NCBI GenBank assembly: GCA_947624535.1
Contig: CANQKU010000175.1
Location: forward strand, 1-7,288
From: an uncultured Bacilli bacterium
GTDB taxonomy: Bacteria; Bacillota_I; Bacilli_A; RF39; UBA660
DNA length: 7,288 bases
Reading direction: 5' to 3'
In this document: positions 1 to 7,172 of the stretch, one piece after another
How the letters are laid out: each line of letters begins with the position of its first letter
Numbering within the stretch: the first letter of the stretch is position 1
Notes under the pieces: generated by a model
The model's database searches: none
What the model saw: the letters and a program-made list of their open reading frames with translations, nothing else
Told to the model about the DNA's origin: nothing
Program-made: the position numbers and the translations under genes

Positions 1-236
1 TTTAGTCCTTGTAATATTCCGTAGCCATATCCCTTATTTTGTTTTACTGTCGTAAGTTTAGCAAAAGAATACTTTTTAACTAATTTTTTTAACAACTCAC
101 TAGATCCATCAGTTGAGCCATTATCTACCATAATTACTTCAATATCTTGATTTTTTATTACTTCATTAAATCTTTTTAAAATTAGTGGAATATTTTCCTT
201 TTCATTATAACATGGTATTACAATTGATAATTTCAT
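1..236 (-). CDS. Family 2 glycosyltransferase, N-terminal part (cut by window edge)
   Basis: Only the first 78 codons are present; the gene runs off the left edge. The protein begins MKLSIVIPCYNEKENIP, the standard first beta strand and loop of GT-A fold family 2 transferases. VDNGSTDGS follows at residues 37-45, the nucleotide-sugar binding acidic loop, and then NKGYGYGILQGL at 67-78. The N-x-GYG-x-x-x-x-x-G pattern is common in dolichol/polyprenyl-phosphate sugar synthases and related GT2 enzymes. It should use a nucleotide sugar in the cytoplasm and may load it onto undecaprenyl phosphate, but the part that would decide this (C-terminal helices or membrane segments) is missing. The start lies 6 bases after the stop of the GT-C/kinase gene, so it is the fifth gene of the unit. 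Only a weak purine stretch (AGAGAG) overlaps the upstream stop, which suggests translational coupling. The family call is firm; acceptor and sugar are unknown. Confidence 0.9.
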   Translation of the reverse strand, partial: MKLSIVIPCYNEKENIPLILKRFNEVIKNQDIEVIMVDNGSTDGSSELLKKLVKKYSFAKLTTVKQNKGYGYGILQGL

Positions 237-242
237 ATTTTT

Positions 243-2351
243 CTACTCTCTTTCCATTAATTTTTGATTAATAATTCCAATCATAATAAGTTTAATTAAT
301 CCCTCTTGATTATTTTTTAACTTACCCGTTCTAATAGATAATTCTTCAGGATGAGATATTACTTGATTTAAAACGTCATCGAAATTAATATTAGCATTAT
401 TATATTGATCATAACTAAAAATAATTGTTTGTGAATTTAAATCACTACTAAAGTCATATTTAGCAAAAACACCATAGGTTTCTAAGTGACTAATAATTGG
501 CTCTAAGTCAATCGCTGATGAAAATGTAAATTTCAAATCTACTTTTTCTTGATAATCTGTACCATATTGCTTAGCAGTTAATTTTTTATCAAAATAAGTA
601 ATAATTAAATCAGCATACTCTTTTTGAGGTAAAATATATTTTTTGTAATCTTTATCTCTTTTTTCTATACTTTTTAAAATGGATTCTAAACTATGCCCTC
701 TAGAATTTAAATCTCTTCTAATTTTCCAAAATTTCTTTAATTTATCATCAGTATCCATATAAATTTTTAAATCTAGATTATTTCTTAATTGAGGTAAATA
801 TAAAGTATGAAGTCCATTTAGAATAATATATTTTTTTTGTCTAATTTGATATTGATTACTAAATTTACCTGTCTTATGATTATAGTCTACTCTATTTACT
901 TTTCTACCATTTCTTAATTGTTCAATGTTTTGAGCTTGTCTATATAAATAATTAGCTTTTGGATTTAAATGAGTGTATTGCTCCCACATTTTTTCATTAC
1001 GTTCCCATTTGTGGTCACCATCACCTTCAATTAAAAGAATTTTTTCATGGTAAAACATACTTTGTATGGTAGAAACTAAGGTTGACTTACCACTTCCACT
1101 ATCACCTGCTATACCAATGATAAATGGGGTATGCTTTCTTTTATACAATGAGTTACTTTCTAATCCATTTTTATATAAAATAAAGATCATATACAAAAAT
1201 ACAGTTTCAAATAAGGTAAATATAATATTGATGATTTCTTTGTTGTGAATTTTTATAAAGTCTAATTTAGTTGATAAGAATGTAATATCAACATATTTAG
1301 TGGAATGACAAAAAATCATATAAACTAAATATAAGATATTAAATAAGTAATATACTTGCATAATTTTTTCTTTATTTTTTACATTATCAGATGCTATTAC
1401 GCAAATCATAAATGGAAGTACCCAAACAAACCAAGCAGGCATAGGTGGTATTAACGCAACAAATACGGAAAAGCACATTGCACAGTATCCAAATAATAAG
1501 TTTTTATTGATACTACCTATAACAAAAGCATTTAGATAAATCATAAACAAGACTGCTAAAGCTAAATATAATTTTACTCTTCCATAATCCATAAACATGT
1601 TTAAAATTACATTTTGTTCAGTATTAAATACGACATTATAAATATAACCATCACTTATAAATGGTAAAGCTAAAGCCAAGATTATTATGATTGTTAATAA
1701 AAATGCTTTTAGAGCTTCTTTTAATCCATCTTTTTTATATAAATAAATAAACAAGATAGGTGCAATAATCATAATACTATGTTTAGTCATAATTGCTAAA
1801 GCTAAAAATAGAGCAAATAAGGGATTTTGTTTTTTACTTCCTACTACTAAATAATAAATAGATATTATTATAATTGCAATAGGAACGATATCTAATTGGC
1901 TATGAATGTATGATGAATATATAATTATAGGAGATGTGTAGTATAAAATACTAATCTCTTTTTTTCTAGTTGGAAATATCTTAAATAAGAAGATTAAGCC
2001 AATAAGATCAAAAATTATAATGGGAATTTTAAAAAATAAGTTTGTCATAAAAATATTTTTAATATGAAAAATATTAATTAAAATTGTTCCAATGCTTTCT
2101 ATAATTATCATTACAAATTGATATGGAAAACTATACCCAGTTTTTAACAAATACCAAGTTTGATATGGGTTGAAAAATATTTCTCCATTATGGATATGAC
2201 TTAAAAAATTATTCATAAATGGAATAAACATTAAGTCTTGATAATCTGATGAGAATAATCCAGCTAAAACTAATTTTAAAATAAAAATTATGAATAGAAA
2301 TCTTACTAATTTTTTATTTTTGTTGTATAAGTCTATTAAACTAGCTTTCAT
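243..2351 (-). CDS. GT-C-like membrane glycosyltransferase fused to uridine-kinase/PRK-like P-loop kinase
   Basis: The 702-residue protein has two halves. Residues about 15-393 hold some 12 hydrophobic segments, a first outer loop with acidic residues (SSDYQDL, 34-40) and the motif HSQLDIVPI (150-158). This resembles GT-C mannosyltransferase-like enzymes that use lipid-phosphate sugars outside the membrane. After a basic linker (YKRK, 403-406) a cytoplasmic P-loop kinase domain starts: GIAGDSGSGKST (413-424, Walker A), an EGDGD acidic loop (442-446), NGLHTLYLPQLR (512-523), lid helix IRRDLNSRGHSLESI (544-558) and YADLII (579-584). The order and spacing match uridine kinases and phosphoribulokinases. 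Residues 590-702 form a C-terminal region I do not recognise. The usual Glu of the VEG strand is Asn512, and the His of the YDxxTH loop looks to be Gly495, so uridine is an unlikely substrate. The start overlaps the upstream stop as ATGA. The fusion is seen directly; substrates are unknown. Confidence 0.88.
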   Translation of the reverse strand: MKASLIDLYNKNKKLVRFLFIIFILKLVLAGLFSSDYQDLMFIPFMNNFLSHIHNGEIFFNPYQTWYLLKTGYSFPYQFVMIIIESIGTILINIFHIKNIFMTNLFFKIPIIIFDLIGLIFLFKIFPTRKKEISILYYTSPIIIYSSYIHSQLDIVPIAIIIISIYYLVVGSKKQNPLFALFLALAIMTKHSIMIIAPILFIYLYKKDGLKEALKAFLLTIIIILALALPFISDGYIYNVVFNTEQNVILNMFMDYGRVKLYLALAVLFMIYLNAFVIGSINKNLLFGYCAMCFSVFVALIPPMPAWFVWVLPFMICVIASDNVKNKEKIMQVYYLFNILYLVYMIFCHSTKYVDITFLSTKLDFIKIHNKEIINIIFTLFETVFLYMIFILYKNGLESNSLYKRKHTPFIIGIAGDSGSGKSTLVSTIQSMFYHEKILLIEGDGDHKWERNEKMWEQYTHLNPKANYLYRQAQNIEQLRNGRKVNRVDYNHKTGKFSNQYQIRQKKYIILNGLHTLYLPQLRNNLDLKIYMDTDDKLKKFWKIRRDLNSRGHSLESILKSIEKRDKDYKKYILPQKEYADLIITYFDKKLTAKQYGTDYQEKVDLKFTFSSAIDLEPIISHLETYGVFAKYDFSSDLNSQTIIFSYDQYNNANINFDDVLNQVISHPEELSIRTGKLKNNQEGLIKLIMIGIINQKLMERE

Positions 2352-3160
2352 TTGTCACCTAAATATGCTGAACTATTATAAAATTCTTTCCAGTAGTTTA
2401 AAGTATTTTCATAATTTTCATAATCTTTTGGAGTTCCCCATCCTATGTATCTTTCAATATCAAATAATCTAACATCATAGCCTAACTCTTTAGCGTGTTT
2501 AACTACTTCATCAACATAAAATTCATTGTTGATACGGTCATTTTCTTTAATCATTTTTTTGGCGCTTTCAACAAATATTTTTCCACTTTTAAACCAAAAT
2601 GTTGCGACTACTGCATGGTCATTTAATAAGTCATCACTTAAGGGTTTCTTTATAGAAATATCAGTAATTTTTTTATCTTCATCACAGCCATACCAGCCAT
2701 ATGCACATGGATTTTCTAAAACGGCTGGACAATTGGTGTAAGTAAAAGCAATGACATCACATTTATTTGTTAAATCATTTAATTTATCTTGATTAAAAAT
2801 CATTCCGTTATCGCATCCTGCAATTAATAATGGCTCATCATTATCAATATATTTTTCAGCAAGTAAGCAAGAACAGGCTTGACCCTCAGTTAATTTATCA
2901 GAAGTTACAAATAAAGCTTTAGGATAATACTTTTTAATTTCTTCTTCTACGTTTTGAGCTTTGTGAAAATCACGATCAATATAAATTAAATTAGAACCAT
3001 CAATTTCTACAAATGGTAAATCTTTTGTGGCACAAACTACCATAGGAAGTTTAACACCTGTATGATGATCAGTTGTTTTTATGACTGGCTTACTTTCTTT
3101 ATATCCAGCAGTTGAAAATCTTTTTCCCGCACCAGCCATTGGTATTAATACTTTTGTCAT
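2348..3160 (-). CDS. Sugar-phosphate nucleotidyltransferase-like protein (second tandem copy)
   Basis: This 270-residue protein has the size and layout of a single-domain NTP-transferase, which joins NTP and a sugar (or polyol/amino-alcohol) phosphate into an NDP-activated donor in the cytoplasm. The signature loop is PMAGAGKRF (7-15) followed by the conserved KP at 24-25. TEGQACS (91-97) matches the base-recognition G-Q-A segment, and LLIAGCDNG (111-119) supplies the metal-binding Asp117. IKKP (170-173) resembles the EKP motif, NNEFY (211-215) the second acidic site and IGWGTPKDY (239-247) the family's C-terminal WGTP. All core catalytic positions appear intact. The gene overlaps both neighbours by 4 bases (ATGA at each end), so translation is likely coupled. 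It is clearly paralogous to the gene just upstream but keeps a more standard GQA loop. Eight cysteines are notable for its size. The nucleotide and sugar used cannot be read from the sequence. Confidence 0.88.
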   Translation of the reverse strand: MTKVLIPMAGAGKRFSTAGYKESKPVIKTTDHHTGVKLPMVVCATKDLPFVEIDGSNLIYIDRDFHKAQNVEEEIKKYYPKALFVTSDKLTEGQACSCLLAEKYIDNDEPLLIAGCDNGMIFNQDKLNDLTNKCDVIAFTYTNCPAVLENPCAYGWYGCDEDKKITDISIKKPLSDDLLNDHAVVATFWFKSGKIFVESAKKMIKENDRINNEFYVDEVVKHAKELGYDVRLFDIERYIGWGTPKDYENYENTLNYWKEFYNSSAYLGDK

Positions 3161-3936
3161 GCCTTAAACCTCCTTACAATATCAATCCAAAATAAGTAAT
3201 CTTGCATATCTTCAGGTGTACCCCATTGACAAAATTTATCAACACAAATAGGCACCCAAACTTTTAGATTATCTTTTACCATATAATTAAATGGTAAACT
3301 AGCATAAAATTCTCCATTCAATCTATTATCATCATCTACTAAAGCTTGACAGTATTTTTTTAATAGTTTTCCAGTTTTAAAATAATATATACCTGGTGAA
3401 TGTTTAGCTTTTGTTTTATCTTCTTCAAAAGAATATTTTTCTCTAATTTCTATTAAATTGTCATCTTTATCAGTTAAGCAAGAAGCATACACATTTTTCT
3501 TGATTAATAAATGGGGATGAAATCCTGTATAACAAGGTATCGCACCATCACAATTTCTTTTAGAAACGTCAGCTTTAAATTTTTTATAATCCCATGTATT
3601 ATAAAAATCACAGTAATTAATAATGCATTGTTCATCATCATCTATTTCACAACTAGCTTTTAAAACGTCATAAACTGGTCCATTTTTTTCCCAATTTTTT
3701 ATTTCATATATTTTAGTATGTGGTGCTAAAGAGGTTAATAATTCTCTCATGCCACTGATAGTATTTAAATGTTCTTCTCTACAAATAAATAAAAATTCAT
3801 CATCTTTACTATACATACCTGTTACAATCCATTCGATAATTGGTCTACCATTAACTTTGATTAAGGGTTTTAATTCTTTATAGCCTGCTTTTACAAAACG
3901 TGAGCCATAGCCTGTCATTGGTATTATAACTTTCAT
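3157..3936 (-). CDS. Sugar-phosphate nucleotidyltransferase-like protein (first tandem copy)
   Basis: The 259-residue protein begins MKVIIPMTGYGSRF, the G-x-G-x-R nucleotide-binding loop, with the conserved KP at residues 23-24. The middle has NGPVYDVLKA (85-94) where family members usually carry a G-Q/T-A segment, then IINYCDFY (106-112) whose Asp110 fits the metal-binding Asp. LNGEFY (206-211) and CQWGTPEDM (236-244) match the tail motifs of RmlA/GlmU/LicC-type NTP-transferases. It therefore most likely activates a sugar or alcohol phosphate as an NDP derivative, though the unusual GP loop and the CDF in place of the normal G-D suggest a specialised substrate. Ten cysteines is high for its length. 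The start follows the aldolase stop by 14 bases with a modest AGTAGG site, and its stop overlaps the next start as ATGA. The two copies share motif order throughout, so this is an old tandem duplication or an acquired pair. Confidence 0.86.
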   Translation of the reverse strand: MKVIIPMTGYGSRFVKAGYKELKPLIKVNGRPIIEWIVTGMYSKDDEFLFICREEHLNTISGMRELLTSLAPHTKIYEIKNWEKNGPVYDVLKASCEIDDDEQCIINYCDFYNTWDYKKFKADVSKRNCDGAIPCYTGFHPHLLIKKNVYASCLTDKDDNLIEIREKYSFEEDKTKAKHSPGIYYFKTGKLLKKYCQALVDDDNRLNGEFYASLPFNYMVKDNLKVWVPICVDKFCQWGTPEDMQDYLFWIDIVRRFKA

Positions 3937-3950
3937 AAAAAACCTACTTT

Positions 3951-4952
3951 CTACTTCATATTTTGTCTATATTTTTCAAAGTCGCTATTGTATAATTTAG
4001 AAACTTCATCTTCTGACAAATAATCTAATTTGTGAGTTTGATTGTTTATAAATATTTTAGCACTAAAGCTAAGTACTGACTCAATTTCTCTAGCTCTTTT
4101 TAAACTATTAGCGCATATATATATGTTGTTATCGTAAACTACTAAAGTAATTTTACCATAATCTTTTATATGTTGATCAAACTTTGATGCTTCTAAATGG
4201 TCTAGGCTTAATTCTTTAGGTCCGCAATAGACAATACAATCTGGACAAAATTTATAATTCCACAATTTATTGTGATTAATTTCTAAAGCTTTGTAAATAT
4301 CTTTATCTTCTGATAAAAAGACTAGATCATCTGAGTATTTTTTAATAAATGAATAGATTTCTGTAACATGTTCGTATGAAGAAAAATCAATATTTAAATA
4401 TTTGGAAATTGTAGCATCTACATGGCTAATTAATTCACTAATTTTATCATAATCATCAGAAGTCACTATTAATCCATGATTTTTTAAAAATATAATTTCT
4501 TGGTCTTTATAGCTTTTGATCATCTCTTGAGCTAGCTCTACTCCTGGTGTTGTATAATCAATTAAAATAGCTTTTGGAAATAGTTGTTCAATTTCTTGCC
4601 TACAATTATTTCTAGCTAATAAAATATTTGATAATAAGGAATGGATATGAATAGTATATTTTTTACAAAATGCATGCAAAAATACTTCGATTGAGGCTTT
4701 TTTCCCCATGACATGTGCTTTTTTTAATATTTTTTCTGAAGAGTCAATTTCCTCTAAAAGCATCTTTTTTATTTCTTGATAATCTACTATTGTATACCCC
4801 TCATTTATTTTCATATCAGATAATAAGCATCCTGATGACTTAATTGCCATATACCTATTATCTAGTTTTACTGAATTATTTCCACCACCTGCTTGGACAT
4901 AATCATTCCTCATTCCAACTATTTTTGAAATTTCTATTAAATTATCTATCAT
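3951..4952 (-). CDS. Class II aldolase/adducin-fold protein, stand-alone
   Basis: I place the start at 4952, giving 333 residues (MIDNLIEISK). A Shine-Dalgarno GAGGG at 4964-4960 sits 7 bases before it, whereas the frame extended to 5024 would read through a terminator hairpin. The fold signature is clear: GGGNNSVK (22-29) and SSG (39-41) for phosphate binding, catalytic-type Glu89 in SIEVFLH (87-93), HIH (102-104) and KNHG (157-160) providing the three zinc His ligands. Such enzymes cleave or form sugar-phosphate C-C bonds, or epimerise (FucA, RhaD, AraD families). The longer C-terminal part, with CPDCIVYCGP (236-245), resembles the aldolase half of RhaD-type aldolase/short-chain-dehydrogenase fusions, but the protein ends before any dehydrogenase domain. 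It is the first gene of the five-gene unit. In this setting a biosynthetic role, making the sugar that the downstream enzymes activate, is inferred. The exact reaction is unknown. Confidence 0.87.
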   Translation of the reverse strand: MIDNLIEISKIVGMRNDYVQAGGGNNSVKLDNRYMAIKSSGCLLSDMKINEGYTIVDYQEIKKMLLEEIDSSEKILKKAHVMGKKASIEVFLHAFCKKYTIHIHSLLSNILLARNNCRQEIEQLFPKAILIDYTTPGVELAQEMIKSYKDQEIIFLKNHGLIVTSDDYDKISELISHVDATISKYLNIDFSSYEHVTEIYSFIKKYSDDLVFLSEDKDIYKALEINHNKLWNYKFCPDCIVYCGPKELSLDHLEASKFDQHIKDYGKITLVVYDNNIYICANSLKRAREIESVLSFSAKIFINNQTHKLDYLSEDEVSKLYNSDFEKYRQNMK

Positions 4953-4971
4953 TATCTCACCCTCTATAGAA

Positions 4972-5001
4972 AATATACCATAAACCGACACAAAAAAACA
5001 A
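4972..5001 (-). promoter_or_regulatory. Candidate promoter of the five-gene unit
   Basis: On the minus strand TTGTTT (5001-4996) is followed after 18 bases by TATATT (4977-4972), a fair sigma-A-type pair. The predicted start of transcription near 4965 would leave only about a dozen leader bases and would fall close to the ribosome binding site. The -35 lies inside the 3' arm and T-run of the terminator of the upstream acyltransferase gene. A promoter is expected here because that terminator separates the units, but the short leader keeps confidence low. Confidence 0.35.
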
Positions 5002-5018
5002 GAGAAACCCTTGTTTTT
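4992..5018 (-). terminator. Intrinsic terminator after the acyltransferase gene
   Basis: The minus strand reads AAAAACAAGGG, loop TTT, CTCTTGTTTTT, giving an 11-base-pair stem with one G-U pair (5018-5008 with 5004-4994) and an unbroken run of seven T's from 4998 to 4992. It begins 20 bases after the acyltransferase stop codon. The A-rich 5' arm mirrors a T-rich 3' arm, so it may also act weakly in the other direction. It marks the boundary between the acyltransferase and the five-gene unit. Confidence 0.8.
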
Positions 5019-5038
5019 ACGCATATTAATTTAATGTT

Positions 5039-6166
5039 TTAGTCTAAATTTAATATCTTTATACTACGTATCCAATTATTGAATTTATCTCTCAGTTTAG
5101 TAGAGATTTTTCTATTATAAATAAATTTAAATATAATCTGCCTAATCCACTCAATAATAGCACAAGTTATGAATATAAATATTGTTACTACAAAAATATA
5201 TATAATAAATTTATATGATGTAATTGGTCCAGCATCTATTTTTAACCATTTGTATATATTAGATCTAACGTATGTGTTATCATGTATCATATAAATACCT
5301 AAAGTCAATGATGATAACTTGTTAACAAGTTTATTTTGTACATTAAATGTACAAAATAGGCAAAAGAAAGCAATTGACTGAATAATAATAAATGGATTTG
5401 AATATTGTGTTAGACTCTCATGTAAATTATTAAAAATAAAACCTGTAATAGAATTTACATTTTTAAAAGAATATGACATAATAAAACCTGCTCCATTCAT
5501 CAAAATACTAATAAAAATAATAGTAATTAATATAAGCTGGTATAAACTCTTAGAATATCTTTTAAATAGATAACTTTTATCTAAAGGATAATGTTTTAAA
5601 TATCCACCAATTAAATACATAAGTACCATTTGATATAAAGTATAACCAGTATTTTCAAATGCTTGATTTCCTGTAATAAAAGGTAATAATGAAAAAATTA
5701 TAAATAAAACGCCTAGCATTTTTAAATAATCACTTTTTGATAATTTAGAGATAAGTATATTTAAAAATGGGGCAAGACAATATAAAACAATGTATATTCT
5801 CACAAACCAATACTGGCCAATACAAAAAATAGACGATTGCTTTAAAATATCTAATTTTGAAACTGTAATTAAACCTAAAAAACTAAATAGTACTATGATT
5901 ATTATTCTATAAAATAATCCCATATTTATTAATTTCCACACTTTAGACATTTTAAATTTTTTATCACATTGAAAATATCCAGTCATCAGTATAAATGAAT
6001 TAACATGAACTAAAGTAAAAAGTTTTATAAAAAAAATTACAATGCTAAATCCCCCATTTTGAGAGTTTAATAACACATGACCATGAACAATAACATGGTA
6101 CAGCACAATTAAAAACATTGAAACAATTCTTAGTAATTCATAATTTGACTTTCTTACTTCACTCAT
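5039..6166 (-). CDS. Acyltransferase-3 family membrane acyltransferase
   Basis: This 375-residue polytopic protein has about ten hydrophobic segments. It opens with RKSNYELLRIVSMFLIVLYH, the hallmark first helix of acyltransferase-3 proteins, with the conserved Arg13 and the putative catalytic His24. IGQYWFVRIYIVLYCLAPFL follows in the middle, and LGIYMIHDNTY in the last third corresponds to the family's LxLYLxH segment. Members move acetyl or similar groups from a cytoplasmic donor across the membrane onto surface sugars such as capsule, peptidoglycan or cell-wall polymers. The length and lack of an added SGNH domain fit the short WecH-like/capsule O-acetyltransferase branch. An AGGGG Shine-Dalgarno lies 7-8 bases before the start. 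It is separated from LicD by about 95 bases and from the next unit by a terminator, so it may be expressed alone or by read-through from LicD. The acceptor is unknown but is probably the polymer made by this locus. Confidence 0.92.
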   Translation of the reverse strand: MSEVRKSNYELLRIVSMFLIVLYHVIVHGHVLLNSQNGGFSIVIFFIKLFTLVHVNSFILMTGYFQCDKKFKMSKVWKLINMGLFYRIIIIVLFSFLGLITVSKLDILKQSSIFCIGQYWFVRIYIVLYCLAPFLNILISKLSKSDYLKMLGVLFIIFSLLPFITGNQAFENTGYTLYQMVLMYLIGGYLKHYPLDKSYLFKRYSKSLYQLILITIIFISILMNGAGFIMSYSFKNVNSITGFIFNNLHESLTQYSNPFIIIQSIAFFCLFCTFNVQNKLVNKLSSLTLGIYMIHDNTYVRSNIYKWLKIDAGPITSYKFIIYIFVVTIFIFITCAIIEWIRQIIFKFIYNRKISTKLRDKFNNWIRSIKILNLD

Positions 6167-6188
6167 TTTAAATTCCCCTGACTAATGC

Positions 6189-6213
6189 TAATATATCTTA
6201 ATATGATATATTA
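6189..6213. repeat. Perfect 9-base inverted repeat upstream of the acyltransferase gene
   Basis: TAATATATC (6189-6197) and GATATATTA (6205-6213) are exact inverted copies with a 7-base spacer. The minus-strand copy nearer the gene contains TATATT (6195-6190), a possible -10 with a weak TTTATT 18 bases upstream (6219-6214). The repeat could thus be an operator over the promoter of the acyltransferase gene. All pairs but one per arm are A-T and no T-run follows, so it is a poor terminator. Chance is a real alternative in such AT-rich sequence. Confidence 0.35.
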
Positions 6214-6260
6214 AATAAATATTTTTACTATATATTCTAATTTTAGATGATTAAAGTTAA

Positions 6261-7103
6261 TTAAAATTTTAAATGATATGGTGGATGAATATGTCTTTTA
6301 TCTTCTGGTGGCAATGTCATATAATCACCATATCTAGTTTCCAAATATTTTTCTACATGATTAGCAACATTAACCTCTAAATTTTCAAATTTCATTTTCC
6401 TTAATGGATAAACGTCTGATTTATTAATAACACCCATATATCTTTGTGGATGAAACATATAGGCGAAGCGTTTAGTTTCGTCATCTTTGTATTGTAATGT
6501 ATATTTCAGTGATTTTTTATAAAAAAATCGACTATTTAAATGGAATAATTTTAATACATAATGTGCAACAAAGAAAATGCTATGTAATATTTTTCTTTTT
6601 ATTCCATAACAATATAAAGTAGGTTTTTTAACTCCACTTAATACTAAAAACTTTTCATAAATCCAAGCTTTAGTAACCTGTTTTCTCATTAATTTATCAT
6701 CGTCTGCTACATTGTCTAAACTAAAGATATCCAAAAAAATCCCAAATTCTCCTGGTATGTCTTTCAAGTCTTCTGTTTTATATTCAGTTCCTTTTAATCC
6801 CCATCTAGTATTCATTAATGGGAATTTAGGATTATGATCATTATTCATAATAGAATATTTTTTAGAATACTTTTTATCAGCAATCTCTAAAAATTTGTCG
6901 TAATCTTTTCTAGGCATAGCTACATCAATATCATCATCCCAAGGAATAAATCCACCATGTCTAACTACACCAAGAGCAGAACCTTCAAACATAAAATAAT
7001 CTAAATTGTTTTTTTCACAAATTTGAATAAATTCTTTTAAAATACCTAATTCTATTTTTTGAAGCTTCTTTAATACATCCTCTGAATAATAATCTTGTTC
7101 CAT
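6261..7103 (-). CDS. LicD-family phosphotransferase
   Basis: The 280-residue protein carries the LicD signature GSALGVVRHGGFIPWDDDID (41-60), ending in the metal-binding Asp cluster, then V-A-M-P-R (61-65). It also shows FGIFLDIFSLD (120-130) and the typical tail RYGDYMTLPPEDKRHIHPPY. LicD proteins of the nucleotidyltransferase superfold transfer phosphocholine, or other phospho-alcohols or phospho-sugars, from a CDP- or NDP-linked donor onto teichoic acid, capsule or glycan sugars in the cytoplasm. The length is normal and no key motif is missing. AGGAGG at 7118-7113, 9 bases before the ATG, makes the start firm. A strong-looking promoter lies about 70 bases upstream. No choline uptake or choline kinase gene is visible here, so the transferred group need not be phosphocholine. 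One of the two nucleotidyltransferases downstream could make its donor, which is inference only. Confidence 0.93.
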   Translation of the reverse strand: MEQDYYSEDVLKKLQKIELGILKEFIQICEKNNLDYFMFEGSALGVVRHGGFIPWDDDIDVAMPRKDYDKFLEIADKKYSKKYSIMNNDHNPKFPLMNTRWGLKGTEYKTEDLKDIPGEFGIFLDIFSLDNVADDDKLMRKQVTKAWIYEKFLVLSGVKKPTLYCYGIKRKILHSIFFVAHYVLKLFHLNSRFFYKKSLKYTLQYKDDETKRFAYMFHPQRYMGVINKSDVYPLRKMKFENLEVNVANHVEKYLETRYGDYMTLPPEDKRHIHPPYHLKF

Positions 7104-7172
7104 AAACCCTATCCTCCTATTAACTTTTATTTTAATAACTAAAAGCTTAATCTATTATATAAGTGTAATTTC

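Noticed and set aside
1066..1248. 60-codon plus-strand open frame
   Set aside because: It lies antisense within the membrane/kinase fusion gene and shows no domain or ribosome binding site; it is a shadow of the real gene.
2290..2741. Two short plus-strand open frames (2290-2472 and 2526-2741)
   Set aside because: Both are antisense to well-supported nucleotidyltransferase and fusion genes and have no recognisable motif.
4953..5024. N-terminal 24-residue extension of the aldolase reading frame (starting MRKNKGF)
   Set aside because: It is encoded by the terminator hairpin and its T-run, has no Shine-Dalgarno of its own, and a good site precedes the ATG at 4952 where family similarity begins.
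6214..6260. Possible terminator after the LicD gene
   Set aside because: The stretch contains short AT palindromes but no stable stem followed by a T-run on the minus strand.
243..7103. Recoded TGA (Mycoplasma-type code)
   Set aside because: TGA ends both genes that overlap by ATGA, and tryptophan is written TGG where I checked, so the standard bacterial code fits.
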